Source of the DNA: Caballeronia arationis
GTDB lineage: Bacteria; Pseudomonadota; Gammaproteobacteria; Burkholderiales; Burkholderiaceae
Reading direction: 5' to 3'
DNA length: 64,000 nt
Assembly: GCF_001544975.2 (NCBI RefSeq)
Contig: NZ_FCOG02000018.1
Span: forward strand, 43,002 to 107,001
In this document: positions 26,213-34,839 of the stretch, in pieces
Layout: the number at the start of each line of letters is the position of its first letter
Numbering within the stretch: the stretch's first letter is position 1
Notes under the pieces: model-generated
What the model was told of the DNA's origin: nothing
Database searches by the model: none
The model's input: the letters and a program-made list of their open reading frames with translations, nothing else
Translations under genes and position numbers: made by a program

Positions 26213-27766
26213 TCACAGTTGCGATTCGATCGGCAAAAGCCCGAGGAACCAGATCCCCGTGCGCCGCATCGCCGACACGTCCGGCTCCTTGTCGAGTTCC
26301 GTCACCGTGCCGTCGGCCGCAGTATCGATCCAGACGATGTGGCTGCCGCCCTGCGGATCGCTGCGTAACTCGAGCCGCCACGCGGCGCGGTCGAGGTTCT
26401 TGCCGATGCCGTCGACCACTTCTCCCGCCGCCTGCCCGCTCTCGCAATACACGCCGATCTCCGTGTTCAGTTCGACCGAGCGCGGATCGAGGTTCATCGA
26501 ACCGATGAAGATACCCGTGCGGTCGAACACGTAGGTCTTCGCGTGCAGCGAAGCCTTCGACGATCCGAAGGTCGATTTCTTGTCCGTCGACTGGCCGCCC
26601 GCGACCGGCTTGAGTTCGTAGAGACGCACACCCGCTTGGAGCAGGTCCTTTCGATAGCGCTGATAGCCCGCGTGCACGGCTGAGACGTCGGTGGCCGCGA
26701 GTGAATTGGTCAGCACCGTGACGCGCACGCCGCGCGCGGTCATGCCTGCGAGCCACGCGACGCCTTCCTTTTGCGGCACGAAGTACGGCGAGACGACGAG
26801 CATCTCCTGCTCCGGCTGGAGTTTCAGGGCCTTCAACTGCGACATCAGATGCCCTTGCGCATCGGTGGGCGCGCGGGTGATCTTCGATGGATCGTCGTAA
26901 AGGAGCGTGGCCTTGCCCCAGGAGAATTCGGCGTCGCGGGTGCGCAGCGCGTCGGTCAGGCGCTCCTTGGCCTGGATGAAGTACGCCGTGTTGCGCTCGG
27001 TCGCCATGTACGCGTCGAGCTTCGCGCGGTACTCCGCGAGCTCGCCCGGGTCCGCCTGGCGGCCCATCAGGCGGTCGATCGGATAGGCGGCCTCCGAGTT
27101 CCAGTATTCGTCGAACGCGACCGATACCTCGCGCACCACCGGACCGTGCACGAGCACATCGAGATCGCCGAATGCGACCGTCGTCGAGGCGCCGAAGTAT
27201 TCGTCGCCGATGTTGCGCCCGCCGAGAATCGCGCCCTGGTTGTCGGCGATCAGCGCCTTGTTGTGCATGCGCCGGTTCACGCGAAAGAATTCGAGCGCGG
27301 AGCCGAGCTTCTTGAAACTGCGGCTCGCGACCGGGTTGAAGAGCCGGACCTCGACGTTCGGATGCGAGGCAAGCGCGAGCAGCACGCGATCGTTCGCGTT
27401 CGTGCCGAGGTCGTCGAGCAGGAGGCGCACGCGCACGCCCCGGTCCGCCGCGCGCAGCATCGCGGCCGCCAGCGTGCGGCCGGTGGCGTCGTCGTGCCAG
27501 ATGTAGTACTGCATGTCGAGCGTGCGGTCCGCGGTCTCGGTCAGGATGATGCGGGCGACGAGCGCGTCGATCGCGTTGGGCAGCAGGTGGAATGCGGTTT
27601 CGCCCGGATGCTTCTGCTCGCCCGGGGCGAAGGCGGCGCCGAGCCGCGTATCGGCGGTGTCCTGCAGTGCATGTGTCGCGTTGCGGCCGGCCTGCGGCGG
27701 AAGGCTCGCGCATGCGTTCATAAGCAGTACGAGCAAGGCCGCCAACAGTCGACGAAGCTGGATCAT
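26213..27766 (-). CDS. Phospholipase D / cardiolipin synthase-like lipoprotein
   Basis: A 517-residue lipoprotein. The signal (RRLLAALLVLLMNAC) ends in a lipobox-like LMNAC, so Cys19 is the likely lipidated residue. Two HKD motifs are visible: HNKALIADNQGAILGGRN in the first half and HAKTYVFDRTGIFIGSMN in the second, each with its His, Lys and Asp. The family transfers or hydrolyses phosphatidyl groups. GGGAG precedes the ATG. It is a single gene converging on the stress-protein gene with 18 bases between stops. Confidence 0.9.
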   Translation of the reverse strand: MIQLRRLLAALLVLLMNACASLPPQAGRNATHALQDTADTRLGAAFAPGEQKHPGETAFHLLPNAIDALVARIILTETADRTLDMQYYIWHDDATGRTLAAAMLRAADRGVRVRLLLDDLGTNANDRVLLALASHPNVEVRLFNPVASRSFKKLGSALEFFRVNRRMHNKALIADNQGAILGGRNIGDEYFGASTTVAFGDLDVLVHGPVVREVSVAFDEYWNSEAAYPIDRLMGRQADPGELAEYRAKLDAYMATERNTAYFIQAKERLTDALRTRDAEFSWGKATLLYDDPSKITRAPTDAQGHLMSQLKALKLQPEQEMLVVSPYFVPQKEGVAWLAGMTARGVRVTVLTNSLAATDVSAVHAGYQRYRKDLLQAGVRLYELKPVAGGQSTDKKSTFGSSKASLHAKTYVFDRTGIFIGSMNLDPRSVELNTEIGVYCESGQAAGEVVDGIGKNLDRAAWRLELRSDPQGGSHIVWIDTAADGTVTELDKEPDVSAMRRTGIWFLGLLPIESQL

Positions 27767-27892
27767 GTGCGCTCCCCGAGTGACATGAAGAGGCGCTGCC
27801 GAGGGCAGCGCGCCGACGACGATCCTACATGGTTTGCCGCGAGCGCTGGTTTCCTGCTTCTTCGTTAGGCGACGCCTTCGGCGGTTCGCCGG

Positions 27893-28204
27893 CTAGTCGT
27901 CGGCGCCGGGGTTCTTCTCCGGCAGCGGCTGATCCGTGCCGGGCTCCACGGGCGTGGGAATCGCATCGCCGACCGGCTTCGACACCTCGCTCACCGGCTC
28001 TGGCGTGTCCTCGACAGTGGGGGCGACATCGGCTTCATTCCCCGGGATATCGCTTTTTGCGGGTATCGGCTGATCGAGGCCCGGTTCGACCGGCGCCGGT
28101 ATCGCATCGCCGACCGGCACCGAGATGTCCGTTGGCGGCGTGTCGTGTGCTTCGTCGCGTGCTTCGTCGGGCGCTGCGTTGTCATCCGAGGGTGAAGTCG
28201 TCAT
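27893..28204 (-). CDS. Acidic, Pro-rich protein with an internal duplication
   Basis: A 103-residue protein without signal peptide or membrane segment; GGAGG lies upstream of the ATG. It is almost certainly disordered. A block of about 21 residues occurs twice: PVGDAIPAPVEPGLDQPIPA and PVGDAIPTPVEPGTDQPLPE, separated by about 25 acidic residues. The repeats carry paired Pro and Asp/Glu. No family recognised. It could be a linker, decoy or scaffold peptide. It is a single gene between the phospholipase D and PHB depolymerase genes. Confidence 0.7.
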   Translation of the reverse strand: MTTSPSDDNAAPDEARDEAHDTPPTDISVPVGDAIPAPVEPGLDQPIPAKSDIPGNEADVAPTVEDTPEPVSEVSKPVGDAIPTPVEPGTDQPLPEKNPGADD

Positions 28205-28290
28205 GACGGCCTCCTGCCGGCAGTGGTTGATCCACTATGCCGCAAGACGCGTTCCACGCGCGCTTGTCCGATCCGCTTGTCGTCGACAAA

Positions 28291-29409
28291 TCACTGGTTT
28301 GCGCCGGACGCAAGCCGGTCGATCATGTTGCGGATCGCGCGCATCTGGACGCCCCGGTTGTCGGCGAAGTGGCTGTCGGTATAGCCCCACCAGTCCCAGC
28401 AGCCGTTGGGATTCAAACCGGGTATGGAGACCGCCTGCGGAAACAGCACGACGATACGGTTGGTCTCCGCCCAGCGCGCGTAGCCCGCGTGGCGCACGAA
28501 CGTCTCGCCGTAGAAGAGACCGCCGCCCGGCGGCGAGTGCAGCGGCAGATAATCCTGCCCCTGCTCGCAGCCGTGCAGCGCGACGTGCAGGCGGCAGCGC
28601 GTCCCCGTCTTGCACGCGGCGGGCACGTAGAGCCAGCCCGAGGAATCCATGCCCGTTGTCCACGCGAAGCTCGCAGGGCGATCCGCCGGCAGATAGCGGG
28701 TCTGGTCGAAGCGGACAAAGTGCGCCTGCGTCGCTTGCGTCGTGGCGGGCGCTTCGAGCGGCGCCGGACTGTAGATCCAGCCGAGCATCTCCTTCGCGGC
28801 GTCGAACTGGCATTTCCCGATGAACGGCGACTCGGACTTCGAGCACCCCACACCGTAATTCGTAGTCGGCATCGTGTGGCCGGTCTTCTCGCGATCGATC
28901 TCCGTGCGGTTTTGCTCCGGCACGCCGAGCGCCGCGTAGTAGCCAGCCAGCTGCTTGACGACGGGTCGAGGCACGGTCGTGTCGCTCGCGCCGGAAATCG
29001 TGATGACGCGCTGGGCGCCGATGTTCGCCGCATCGTCGATCAGGTGGCTCGCTGCGAACGCTTTCGTCTTCGAGACGAGCGCGGGAACGTCGGCGCTCGT
29101 CGGCGTGACCGCGCAGAGGCTGGTCGGCTGGATCGTGCACGAGCATCGGGTCATCGCGATCGCGACGCTGTCCTGCGCACAGTAGTAGGGACCGCCAGCC
29201 ACGACGCCGACGCCCTTCACGATCGACGAATACGCGACGCCGAGTTGCACCGCCATGAAGCCGCCCGACGAGAGACCGGAGACGGAAGTCTGGCTCACGT
29301 CGATACCGAGTGCAGGCAGCGGCGGATAGGTCTGCGCGCAGGCGCCACCCGCCCAGAGCGCCGACATCGTCGACATCGCAAACGCGCAGATACACGGAAT
29401 GGCTCTCAT
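28291..29409 (-). CDS. Extracellular short-chain-length PHA depolymerase
   Basis: A 372-residue secreted esterase. The ATG at 29409 is preferred (GAGG eight bases upstream). A signal peptide (ICAFAMSTMSALWAGGACAQ) precedes a depolymerase domain with GLSSGG containing the predicted nucleophile Ser47, GASDTTVPRP contributing the acid, and LHVALHGCEQGQDYL near the C-terminal half with the catalytic His region. Cysteines are paired (CAQDSVAIAMTRCSC). It should cleave poly(3-hydroxybutyrate) or its oligomers outside the cytoplasm; the order of catalytic segments suggests the type 2 catalytic domain. Confidence 0.85.
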   Translation of the reverse strand: MRAIPCICAFAMSTMSALWAGGACAQTYPPLPALGIDVSQTSVSGLSSGGFMAVQLGVAYSSIVKGVGVVAGGPYYCAQDSVAIAMTRCSCTIQPTSLCAVTPTSADVPALVSKTKAFAASHLIDDAANIGAQRVITISGASDTTVPRPVVKQLAGYYAALGVPEQNRTEIDREKTGHTMPTTNYGVGCSKSESPFIGKCQFDAAKEMLGWIYSPAPLEAPATTQATQAHFVRFDQTRYLPADRPASFAWTTGMDSSGWLYVPAACKTGTRCRLHVALHGCEQGQDYLPLHSPPGGGLFYGETFVRHAGYARWAETNRIVVLFPQAVSIPGLNPNGCWDWWGYTDSHFADNRGVQMRAIRNMIDRLASGANQ

Positions 29410-29623
29410 CGGTTCGCCTCGCGCGGTTCGATGTGGCTCGTGCAAAAAGGGAAGCGATCGTCGCGCAGGGAAACGCCGGGGATTTCAGCGCAAGGGAGCC
29501 AGGCGATCGCAATTCGACTGCGCGCGCTGCTTTCAAGGGCGCGCGCGGCTGATCGAGATAATCTTAGGAGGAAAAAGCGGCGTGATCGGTTTTGTGTCGT
29601 TCCGATGCCGGAGATTGGCCGAT

Positions 29624-31195
29624 TTACCGGGCCAGCGCGCCCTGCCCGAACGCCGGTCCTTCGGCGGCCAGCGCCTCGGCGCAGCGGCTCGAGAGCGCCA
29701 CGACATTCCGGCCCATCGCCTTTGCGCGATACAGCGCGCGGTCCGCGTCCTGGATCATGTCGGACACGTCCATGCCGGATTCCGGGTCCCAGCTCGCGCT
29801 GCCGATGCTGGCCGTCACGCAGCCGAACTCGCTGCCGGCGTGGCGAAGCGACAGGTTGCAGATGGCCGCACGAATCTTTTCCGCGATGAACGACGCGCCC
29901 GCCGCAGGCGTGTTCGGCAGCACGACAACGAATTCCTCGCCGCCATAGCGCGCCGCCGTGTCGCCGGGACGCCGGATGCTGTCGCCGATGCACTTCGCGA
30001 CCGCTGCGAGCGCTTCGTCGCCGGCCTGATGGCCGTAGGTGTCGTTGTAGGCCTTGAAGCGGTCGATATCGACGAAAAGCAGCGAAAACACGCTGCGCGC
30101 GCGCCGTGCGCGGCGCCATTCGAGATCGAGGATTTCGCCGAACGTGCGACGGTTGTTGAGGCCGGTGAGACCGTCGGTTCGCGCGAGCAGCTGCAATTCC
30201 GATTCCGCGCGCATGCGCCGCCGCAACTGGCTGCCGAGCACCGCCGAGAGCGCGACGAACGCCACGCCGAGCGCCGCCATCAGCGAGCCGATCGTGAGCG
30301 CGCGGCGCCGCCACGCTGCATAGATGTCCTGCTCGGCGACCGCCACCATCACGATGAACGGCAGGTGCGGCAGCGTCTTGAACGTATAGAGGCGCCGGAC
30401 GTTATCGATGGAAGCCGTATCCGCGAAGTCGCCTTCCTTGTCGGCGACGAAGCGGCGGAACGTGCTGGCCGTGCTGATGTCGCGCCCGATGATGCGCTCG
30501 TCGAAGGGCTGGCGCATGACCATCAGGCCGTTGCTTCCGATCACGGATGCCGATCCGCGCGCGCCGAGCGACAGCCCGGCAAAGAGATTGCGGAAATAGT
30601 CGAGGCTGACGGCGATCATCGCGATGCCCGCGAACGCCCCGTCCGGGCGCGAGATGCGGCGGCTCAGCACGATACTCGGCGTCGGGCCGAGCATGACGAA
30701 GCGGACCGGATCGCTGATGAAAAGGCCGGCATCGCGCTTGTCGCGCTGCGCAGTGAAGAACGCGGCGCTGCCGAAGTTGGCCTTGCGCGGCACTTCGCTC
30801 GTGGAATCGATGACGACATTGCCCGACGCGTCGAGCACCAGCAGCGCTTCGAGAAATTTGGCGGTGGCCGCGCGGTCGAACAGGACGTCCCGGCGCAAAT
30901 GCGCGGGCAGCGCGCCGACGGCGGGCTGCCTGAGTCCTTCGATGACCGCCTGTAGCGAGAGATCGTAAAGCTCGAAATTGCGGACGATGTCGCGCTCGGC
31001 AATCAGCGCGACATTACGCGACGTTTCGCGCGTGCGCTCGAGCGCGTCCTGGCGGCTCTGATAAAGCACGAGCGCGCAAAGGCCGACCATCACGAGTGCA
31101 AGCAACGCAGCGCCATACACGATGCCGTGCAGCGCAATGGATTCCTTGCATTTGAATCGTTCTCGCAGACGAATAAACCATTCGTTCGTTTTCAT
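29624..31195 (-). CDS. Diguanylate cyclase with a double-pass extracytoplasmic sensor
   Basis: A 523-residue inner-membrane protein. Helix one (AALLALVMVGLCALVLYQS) and a second helix around residue 300 bracket a periplasmic PDC/dCache-like sensor. The C-terminal GGDEF domain has DGLTGLNNRRTFGE and ARYGGEEFVVVLPN (GGEEF, active form). It should make cyclic di-GMP. The ATG has no clear ribosome site. Two identical 11-bp boxes flank the promoter region, pointing to specific transcriptional control. It is a single gene. Confidence 0.9.
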   Translation of the reverse strand: MKTNEWFIRLRERFKCKESIALHGIVYGAALLALVMVGLCALVLYQSRQDALERTRETSRNVALIAERDIVRNFELYDLSLQAVIEGLRQPAVGALPAHLRRDVLFDRAATAKFLEALLVLDASGNVVIDSTSEVPRKANFGSAAFFTAQRDKRDAGLFISDPVRFVMLGPTPSIVLSRRISRPDGAFAGIAMIAVSLDYFRNLFAGLSLGARGSASVIGSNGLMVMRQPFDERIIGRDISTASTFRRFVADKEGDFADTASIDNVRRLYTFKTLPHLPFIVMVAVAEQDIYAAWRRRALTIGSLMAALGVAFVALSAVLGSQLRRRMRAESELQLLARTDGLTGLNNRRTFGEILDLEWRRARRARSVFSLLFVDIDRFKAYNDTYGHQAGDEALAAVAKCIGDSIRRPGDTAARYGGEEFVVVLPNTPAAGASFIAEKIRAAICNLSLRHAGSEFGCVTASIGSASWDPESGMDVSDMIQDADRALYRAKAMGRNVVALSSRCAEALAAEGPAFGQGALAR

Positions 31196-31206
31196 TGATC
31201 TGAACT

Positions 31207-31217
31207 TTGAAACGTTT
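31207..31217. promoter_or_regulatory. Operator-like box 1 (TTGAAACGTTT)
   Basis: An 11-base box with a palindromic AAACGTTT core, 12 bases upstream of the diguanylate cyclase start. An identical copy lies 62 bases away. The core resembles LacI-family operators. Confidence 0.4.
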
Positions 31218-31223
31218 GCCAGG

Positions 31224-31258
31224 AAATTCTATTTATAAAAGCGCTTCAGTGCCATTGA
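31224..31258 (-). promoter_or_regulatory. Candidate promoter of the diguanylate cyclase gene
   Basis: Read on the minus strand, TTCAAT is followed after about 16 bases by TATAAA in an AT-rich patch. It sits between the two TTGAAACGTTT boxes. Box matches are partial. Confidence 0.35.
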
Positions 31259-31268
31259 AAAAAATCTG

Positions 31269-31279
31269 TTGAAACGTTT
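31269..31279. promoter_or_regulatory. Operator-like box 2 (TTGAAACGTTT)
   Basis: The second, identical 11-base copy, 62 bases (about six helical turns) from the first, placing both boxes on the same face of the DNA either side of the candidate promoter. Confidence 0.4.
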
Positions 31280-31583
31280 TCGTTGGATAAATACCCACAT
31301 CAGGAAAACTCCATCATCCTTTCGCAATACGAATGCAAGGCCGCGTTAATATCGCTTGAAGCCCAAGCCTGGCGCGGCTTGACGGCAAAAATCGCGGGGG
31401 CGGATTCAAGGGTTGACCCGCGTTGAGCGGGGCTTTTCCATCCTTTATGCAGCACGAACATTCGTAAGCTGCGAGTTGCGTCAAATAAACATCGCGTAAA
31501 TCGCACGGCCGCTCGGCGTTTTTCCCGTGCGCACAAAAACAGGACAAAGCGGATCAGGTTTTCGGAATACGAAAAAAATAGCG
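31280..31583. other. AT-richer intergenic stretch before chrA
   Basis: No gene with a recognisable pattern. A minus-strand frame of 96 codons covers much of it (31300-31590) but has no ribosome site, and its composition suggests non-coding sequence. The stretch is less GC-rich than its neighbours and must hold the chrA promoter. Confidence 0.4.
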
Positions 31584-32774
31584 ATGACAAGTGCGGACAT
31601 CAATCTCGCGGGCGAGCGTGAATCGCTGTGGCGCCTGTTCTGGACGGTATGCGGTTTATCGTCGGTATCGTGGGGAGGGCTCGCGTTAATGGCGCAACTC
31701 GAGCGCCATTATGTGGAGCGCAGGCAATGCCTTTCGCCATTGGCATTCGCGGACCTTACGGCGCTCGCGTGGATGGTGCCCGGACCGGTGGGATGCAACG
31801 TCGCCGTGCAACTCGGACACGTATTGCGCGGCCGCGCGGGCGCGTGGGCCGCCGGCATCGCGAGCGTGCTGCCGTTTTTCCTGCTGATGACGCTTTTCGC
31901 GATCTTCTATCGCACGCCGCTGATCCGCTCGCTCACCTCGCCGACCCTCGTGAATCACTTCAGCGTCGTGCTGGCCGTGCTGATCGGGGTGACCTGGTAC
32001 AAGCAGACGCGCACGATCCTGCGCGGCAAGGTGGAGTGGGCGGCATCGCTCTTCGCCTGCGCGACGCTCGTGCTCGCGCATGGTCCGGGGGCCTACGTGC
32101 TGGTGCTCGCGAGCACTTTCGCCGCGGGATGGATGCTCGAAGCGGAGCGCGAAACCGTCTCGGACGTGCTGCGCACGCGCAGCGACTGGCGGCTGCCGGT
32201 GATCCTCGTCGCGCTGCTGCTGGTTTTTGCGCTGCCGCTGCCGACGCCGTGGCAGTTCACCCTGTTGTGGCCACGGCTCGCGGGCGCGGGGCTGACACTG
32301 TTCGGCGGCGGCTTTTCGGCGTTGCCGGTGCTGAAGGCGTTGTTCGTCACGCCGGGCACGGGTGTCTCCGACAAGGATTTCACTCTCGCTTTTGCACTTT
32401 CGCCAATCTCGCCGGGGCCGCTTCTGAACGTGATTCCGTTCTTCGGCTATCTGATCGATGGCTGGCTGGGCGCGCTCGTCGCGACGGTCGCGTTGTTCGT
32501 GCCGTCGGGATGCCTCGTCATCTTCGCCCAGCGGCATCTGGCGGCGCTCAAGAGCTATCCGCGCTTTGAGAACGGAATGCGGCTGCTGCGCGCTGCGACC
32601 ACCGCATTTCTGGCGATCGCCGTGCTGAAGATTTTGCTGCACATCCCGCCGCAGCCCGCCTATCTCGTGACTGCGGCCTTCGGATGCATGTGCCTCGCGA
32701 AGCTGAAGCTGCCGGTGTACACCGTCTACGCGACCGTCGGTGGCGCATTCGGCCTCTGGCTGCTATGCCATTAG
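31584..32774 (+). CDS. chrA: Chromate transporter ChrA family
   Basis: A 396-residue, two-domain CHR-family inner-membrane protein. The ATG at 31584 gives MTSADINLAGERESLWRLF. The N-half has SWGGLALMAQLERHYVERRQ and MVPGPVGCNVAVQLGHVLRG. The C-half repeat has LTLFGGGFSALPVLKALF and FALSPISPGPLLNVIPFFGY. Length and both PGP-type motifs match long-chain ChrA proteins, which export chromate by antiport; other anions are possible because many CHR members are untested. Its stop overlaps the end of the convergent proQ-like gene by 4 bases. Confidence 0.88.
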   Translation: MTSADINLAGERESLWRLFWTVCGLSSVSWGGLALMAQLERHYVERRQCLSPLAFADLTALAWMVPGPVGCNVAVQLGHVLRGRAGAWAAGIASVLPFFLLMTLFAIFYRTPLIRSLTSPTLVNHFSVVLAVLIGVTWYKQTRTILRGKVEWAASLFACATLVLAHGPGAYVLVLASTFAAGWMLEAERETVSDVLRTRSDWRLPVILVALLLVFALPLPTPWQFTLLWPRLAGAGLTLFGGGFSALPVLKALFVTPGTGVSDKDFTLAFALSPISPGPLLNVIPFFGYLIDGWLGALVATVALFVPSGCLVIFAQRHLAALKSYPRFENGMRLLRAATTAFLAIAVLKILLHIPPQPAYLVTAAFGCMCLAKLKLPVYTVYATVGGAFGLWLLCH

Positions 32775-33529
32775 GAATGGCTCGCTGAGGCCTGCTCCGG
32801 TGCGACGGCCGGTTCGACAGCCTGCTCGACCGCCGGCGCGACGTCAGCCGGCGCCTCGCTGCCTGCCGGAGCTTGTTCCGGCGCCGCAGCCTGCTCGGAT
32901 CTGCGTGCCGCCTTCGCGGCCCGGTTCGATTCCGAATTGCGGGCCCGCACGCCATCTTCCGCCGACACCTCGCCCACGGCCGCGCCGCCGAGATCGACGC
33001 GCGGCGCGCCCTCGACGAGACACGACCAGTAACGACTGCCGCGACACCAGATCTTGATGGCGTCGCGCAACTCGGCTTCCGTCAGCGCGAGCTCTTCCGC
33101 CTGCGCCACCAGATCCTTGAAGATGCCGACCTTCAGCGGAACCTTCGGCGCCGGTTTCTTCGGGAACGCCTGCGGGAAGCGGTTCTGCAGCTTGCGGATC
33201 GTCAGGACGACGGGATCGGTCGGCTTCGTGTCGACGGGCTTTGCCTGCACCGGCGCCGGACGCGGCGACTTCGCGCGCTCGGGCCTGGCGTGCGCCGTCC
33301 TCGCCTGGCCAGGCTTCGGCTGCGCGGGCTTCGCTTGTCCGCCCTTCGCTTGTGCGCCCTTCGCTTGCGACGCCTGCGCATCGCGTCCGGCTTCGCCCGC
33401 TTGCGGACGATGCTGCCGGGAAGGCTTGCTGTTCGGTTTGGACGCCTCGGACGTCTTCGGCGGCGGCGTTTTCGCCCGTTTCGCCAGTTGCTCTTTCAGT
33501 GCCGCGAGTTGCTCGAAGCCCATGTTCAT
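32771..33529 (-). CDS. ProQ/FinO-domain RNA chaperone
   Basis: A 252-residue RNA-binding protein. The first 100 residues are Lys/Ala/Pro-rich and disordered, with four successive pentads AKGAQ, AKGGQ, AKPAQ, PKPGQ at about 57-75. The ProQ/FinO domain spans about 104-195 (VVLTIRKLQNRFPQAF; LKVGIFKDLVAQAEEL; LRDAIKIWCRGSRYWSCL). A C-terminal tail of about 55 residues is rich in Ala, Glu and Pro. It probably binds structured sRNAs and mRNA 3' ends. The start could be residue 1 or residue 3, both Met. Its end overlaps the chrA stop. Confidence 0.9.
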   Translation of the reverse strand: MNMGFEQLAALKEQLAKRAKTPPPKTSEASKPNSKPSRQHRPQAGEAGRDAQASQAKGAQAKGGQAKPAQPKPGQARTAHARPERAKSPRPAPVQAKPVDTKPTDPVVLTIRKLQNRFPQAFPKKPAPKVPLKVGIFKDLVAQAEELALTEAELRDAIKIWCRGSRYWSCLVEGAPRVDLGGAAVGEVSAEDGVRARNSESNRAAKAARRSEQAAAPEQAPAGSEAPADVAPAVEQAVEPAVAPEQASASHS

Positions 33530-33696
33530 GCCTCAGGAAGTTTTCGATGCCGGTCGTGAAATGACGAGTGCCAATGGGCCGTTCGTCGCGTGACCGCAGA
33601 ACGCATGATACGCAACCGGTTCGGATCGTGCCGCGAATCAAGCGAATCGCGTGCGAACCGGCGCTGGCCCCCTGCCGGTCGGGGCGAGCGGCGGGC

Positions 33697-33725
33697 AAAA
33701 AAATGCCCGCTTAATTTGAGCGGGC
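33697..33725 (-). terminator. Rho-independent terminator of the LysR gene
   Basis: Read on the minus strand: stem GCCCGCT / AGCGGGC (33719-33725 with 33705-33711), 7-base loop, then A and seven Ts (33697-33703). It lies about 80 bases beyond the LysR stop. The same GCCCGC arm can also pair with GCGGGC at 33691-33696. Confidence 0.8.
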
Positions 33726-33806
33726 GTAATCCATATCGGTTGAGACATGGAGGAGACAAGGTCAGTATAAACCCGATTCGCGTTAACCGCTAGTCCAGGA
33801 TGGATT

Positions 33807-34697
33807 CTATTGCCTGATGAAATCGACAAAGGCGCGCAATGGCGCGGGCATGTACTGGCGGCTCGGGTAATACAGGAACGGCCCGGAAAAACTGCACCAC
33901 CAGTCTTCGAGCAGCGGTTCGAGCGCGCCGCTCTCGAACGCGGGCGCGAGCCACTCCTCGAACAGGAAAATGACGCCCAGACCCGCGATGGCCGCGCTCA
34001 CCGCCATATCGGCTGCGGTCGTGGCCACCACGAGCGGTCCGCTCGGGTCCACGCGCACCATCTTGCCCTTGCGCTCGAATTCCCAGGGTGGCATCGCGCC
34101 GCTCGCGAAGCGCTGGCGGATGCACGCGTGCCCGAGCAGATCGCGCGGATGGCGCGGCCGCGAGCGCTCCGCGAGATACGCGGGCGCGGCGGCGGTCGCG
34201 AAGCGCTGCCGCCTCGGACCGATCGGCACCGCGATCATGTCCTGTTCGAGGCGCTCCTCGTACCGCACGCCGGCGTCGCAACCGGCGGCGAGCACGTCGA
34301 CGAAGGTATCGTCGACGGTGAGTTCGATCCGGATGTACGGATGCGCGTGCAAAAACGTCTCGATGATCGGCGACAGGAAGAGCCGCGCCGCGACGGCCGG
34401 CACGTTCAGCCGCAGCGTGCCGCGCGGACTTTCGCGAAAGCCGTTGACGACGTCGAGCGCGGCCTCCACTTCGCCGAGCGCCGGCACGAGCCGCTCCAGC
34501 AATTGCGTGCCGGCCTCGGTGAGCGTGACGCTGCGCGTCGTGCGTTGGAGGAGGCGCACGCCGGCCTGCGGTTCGAGCCGGCGCACGGCGGCGCTCAACG
34601 CGGACGCCGAATAACCGCTCGTGCGCGCCGCCTCGCGAAACCCGCGGCTCTGCGCTACCGCCATGAACGCCGCCAGATTGCCCAGATCCAACGCCAT
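33807..34697 (-). CDS. LysR-family transcriptional regulator
   Basis: A 296-residue DNA-binding regulator. The ATG at 34697 (MALDLGNLAAFMAVAQSRGF) is chosen because GGAGG precedes it. The helix-turn-helix region reads SASALSAAVRRLEPQAGVRLLQRTTRSVTLTEAG. The effector domain begins near residue 88 (GTLRLNVPAVAARLFL). It is divergent from an aldo/keto reductase gene, its probable target, with 142 bases between the two starts. It ends in a strong terminator. Confidence 0.92.
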   Translation of the reverse strand: MALDLGNLAAFMAVAQSRGFREAARTSGYSASALSAAVRRLEPQAGVRLLQRTTRSVTLTEAGTQLLERLVPALGEVEAALDVVNGFRESPRGTLRLNVPAVAARLFLSPIIETFLHAHPYIRIELTVDDTFVDVLAAGCDAGVRYEERLEQDMIAVPIGPRRQRFATAAAPAYLAERSRPRHPRDLLGHACIRQRFASGAMPPWEFERKGKMVRVDPSGPLVVATTAADMAVSAAIAGLGVIFLFEEWLAPAFESGALEPLLEDWWCSFSGPFLYYPSRQYMPAPLRAFVDFIRQ

Positions 34698-34731
34698 CGC
34701 CCGCCTCCGTCGCTCAGGTCTTGAGGCGCTC

Positions 34732-34784
34732 ATTGTGCAGCTTTTCGCACGACCTGTATCGAATGATCCTGCTTATCGCACAAT
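34732..34784. promoter_or_regulatory. Inverted repeat between LysR and aldo/keto reductase genes
   Basis: ATTGTGC (34732-34738) and GCACAAT (34778-34784) form a perfect 7-base inverted repeat with 39 bases between, upstream of a candidate promoter. It could be a LysR recognition or activation site. Confidence 0.35.
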
Positions 34785-34801
34785 GCGGACGCGCCTATAG
34801 T
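34773..34801 (+). promoter_or_regulatory. Candidate promoter of the aldo/keto reductase gene
   Basis: TTATCG (34773-34778) and TATAGT (34796-34801) are 17 bases apart, 39 bases upstream of the start. The -10 is good; the -35 is weak, as expected for an activator-dependent promoter. Confidence 0.4.
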
Positions 34802-34839
34802 TTCTCCACGGCGTTCTCCAACATCAACGGAGAAATCGC

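Noticed and set aside
31300..31590. Minus-strand frame of 96 codons in the chrA upstream region
   Set aside because: No ribosome site, no recognisable pattern, and it overlaps the chrA start.
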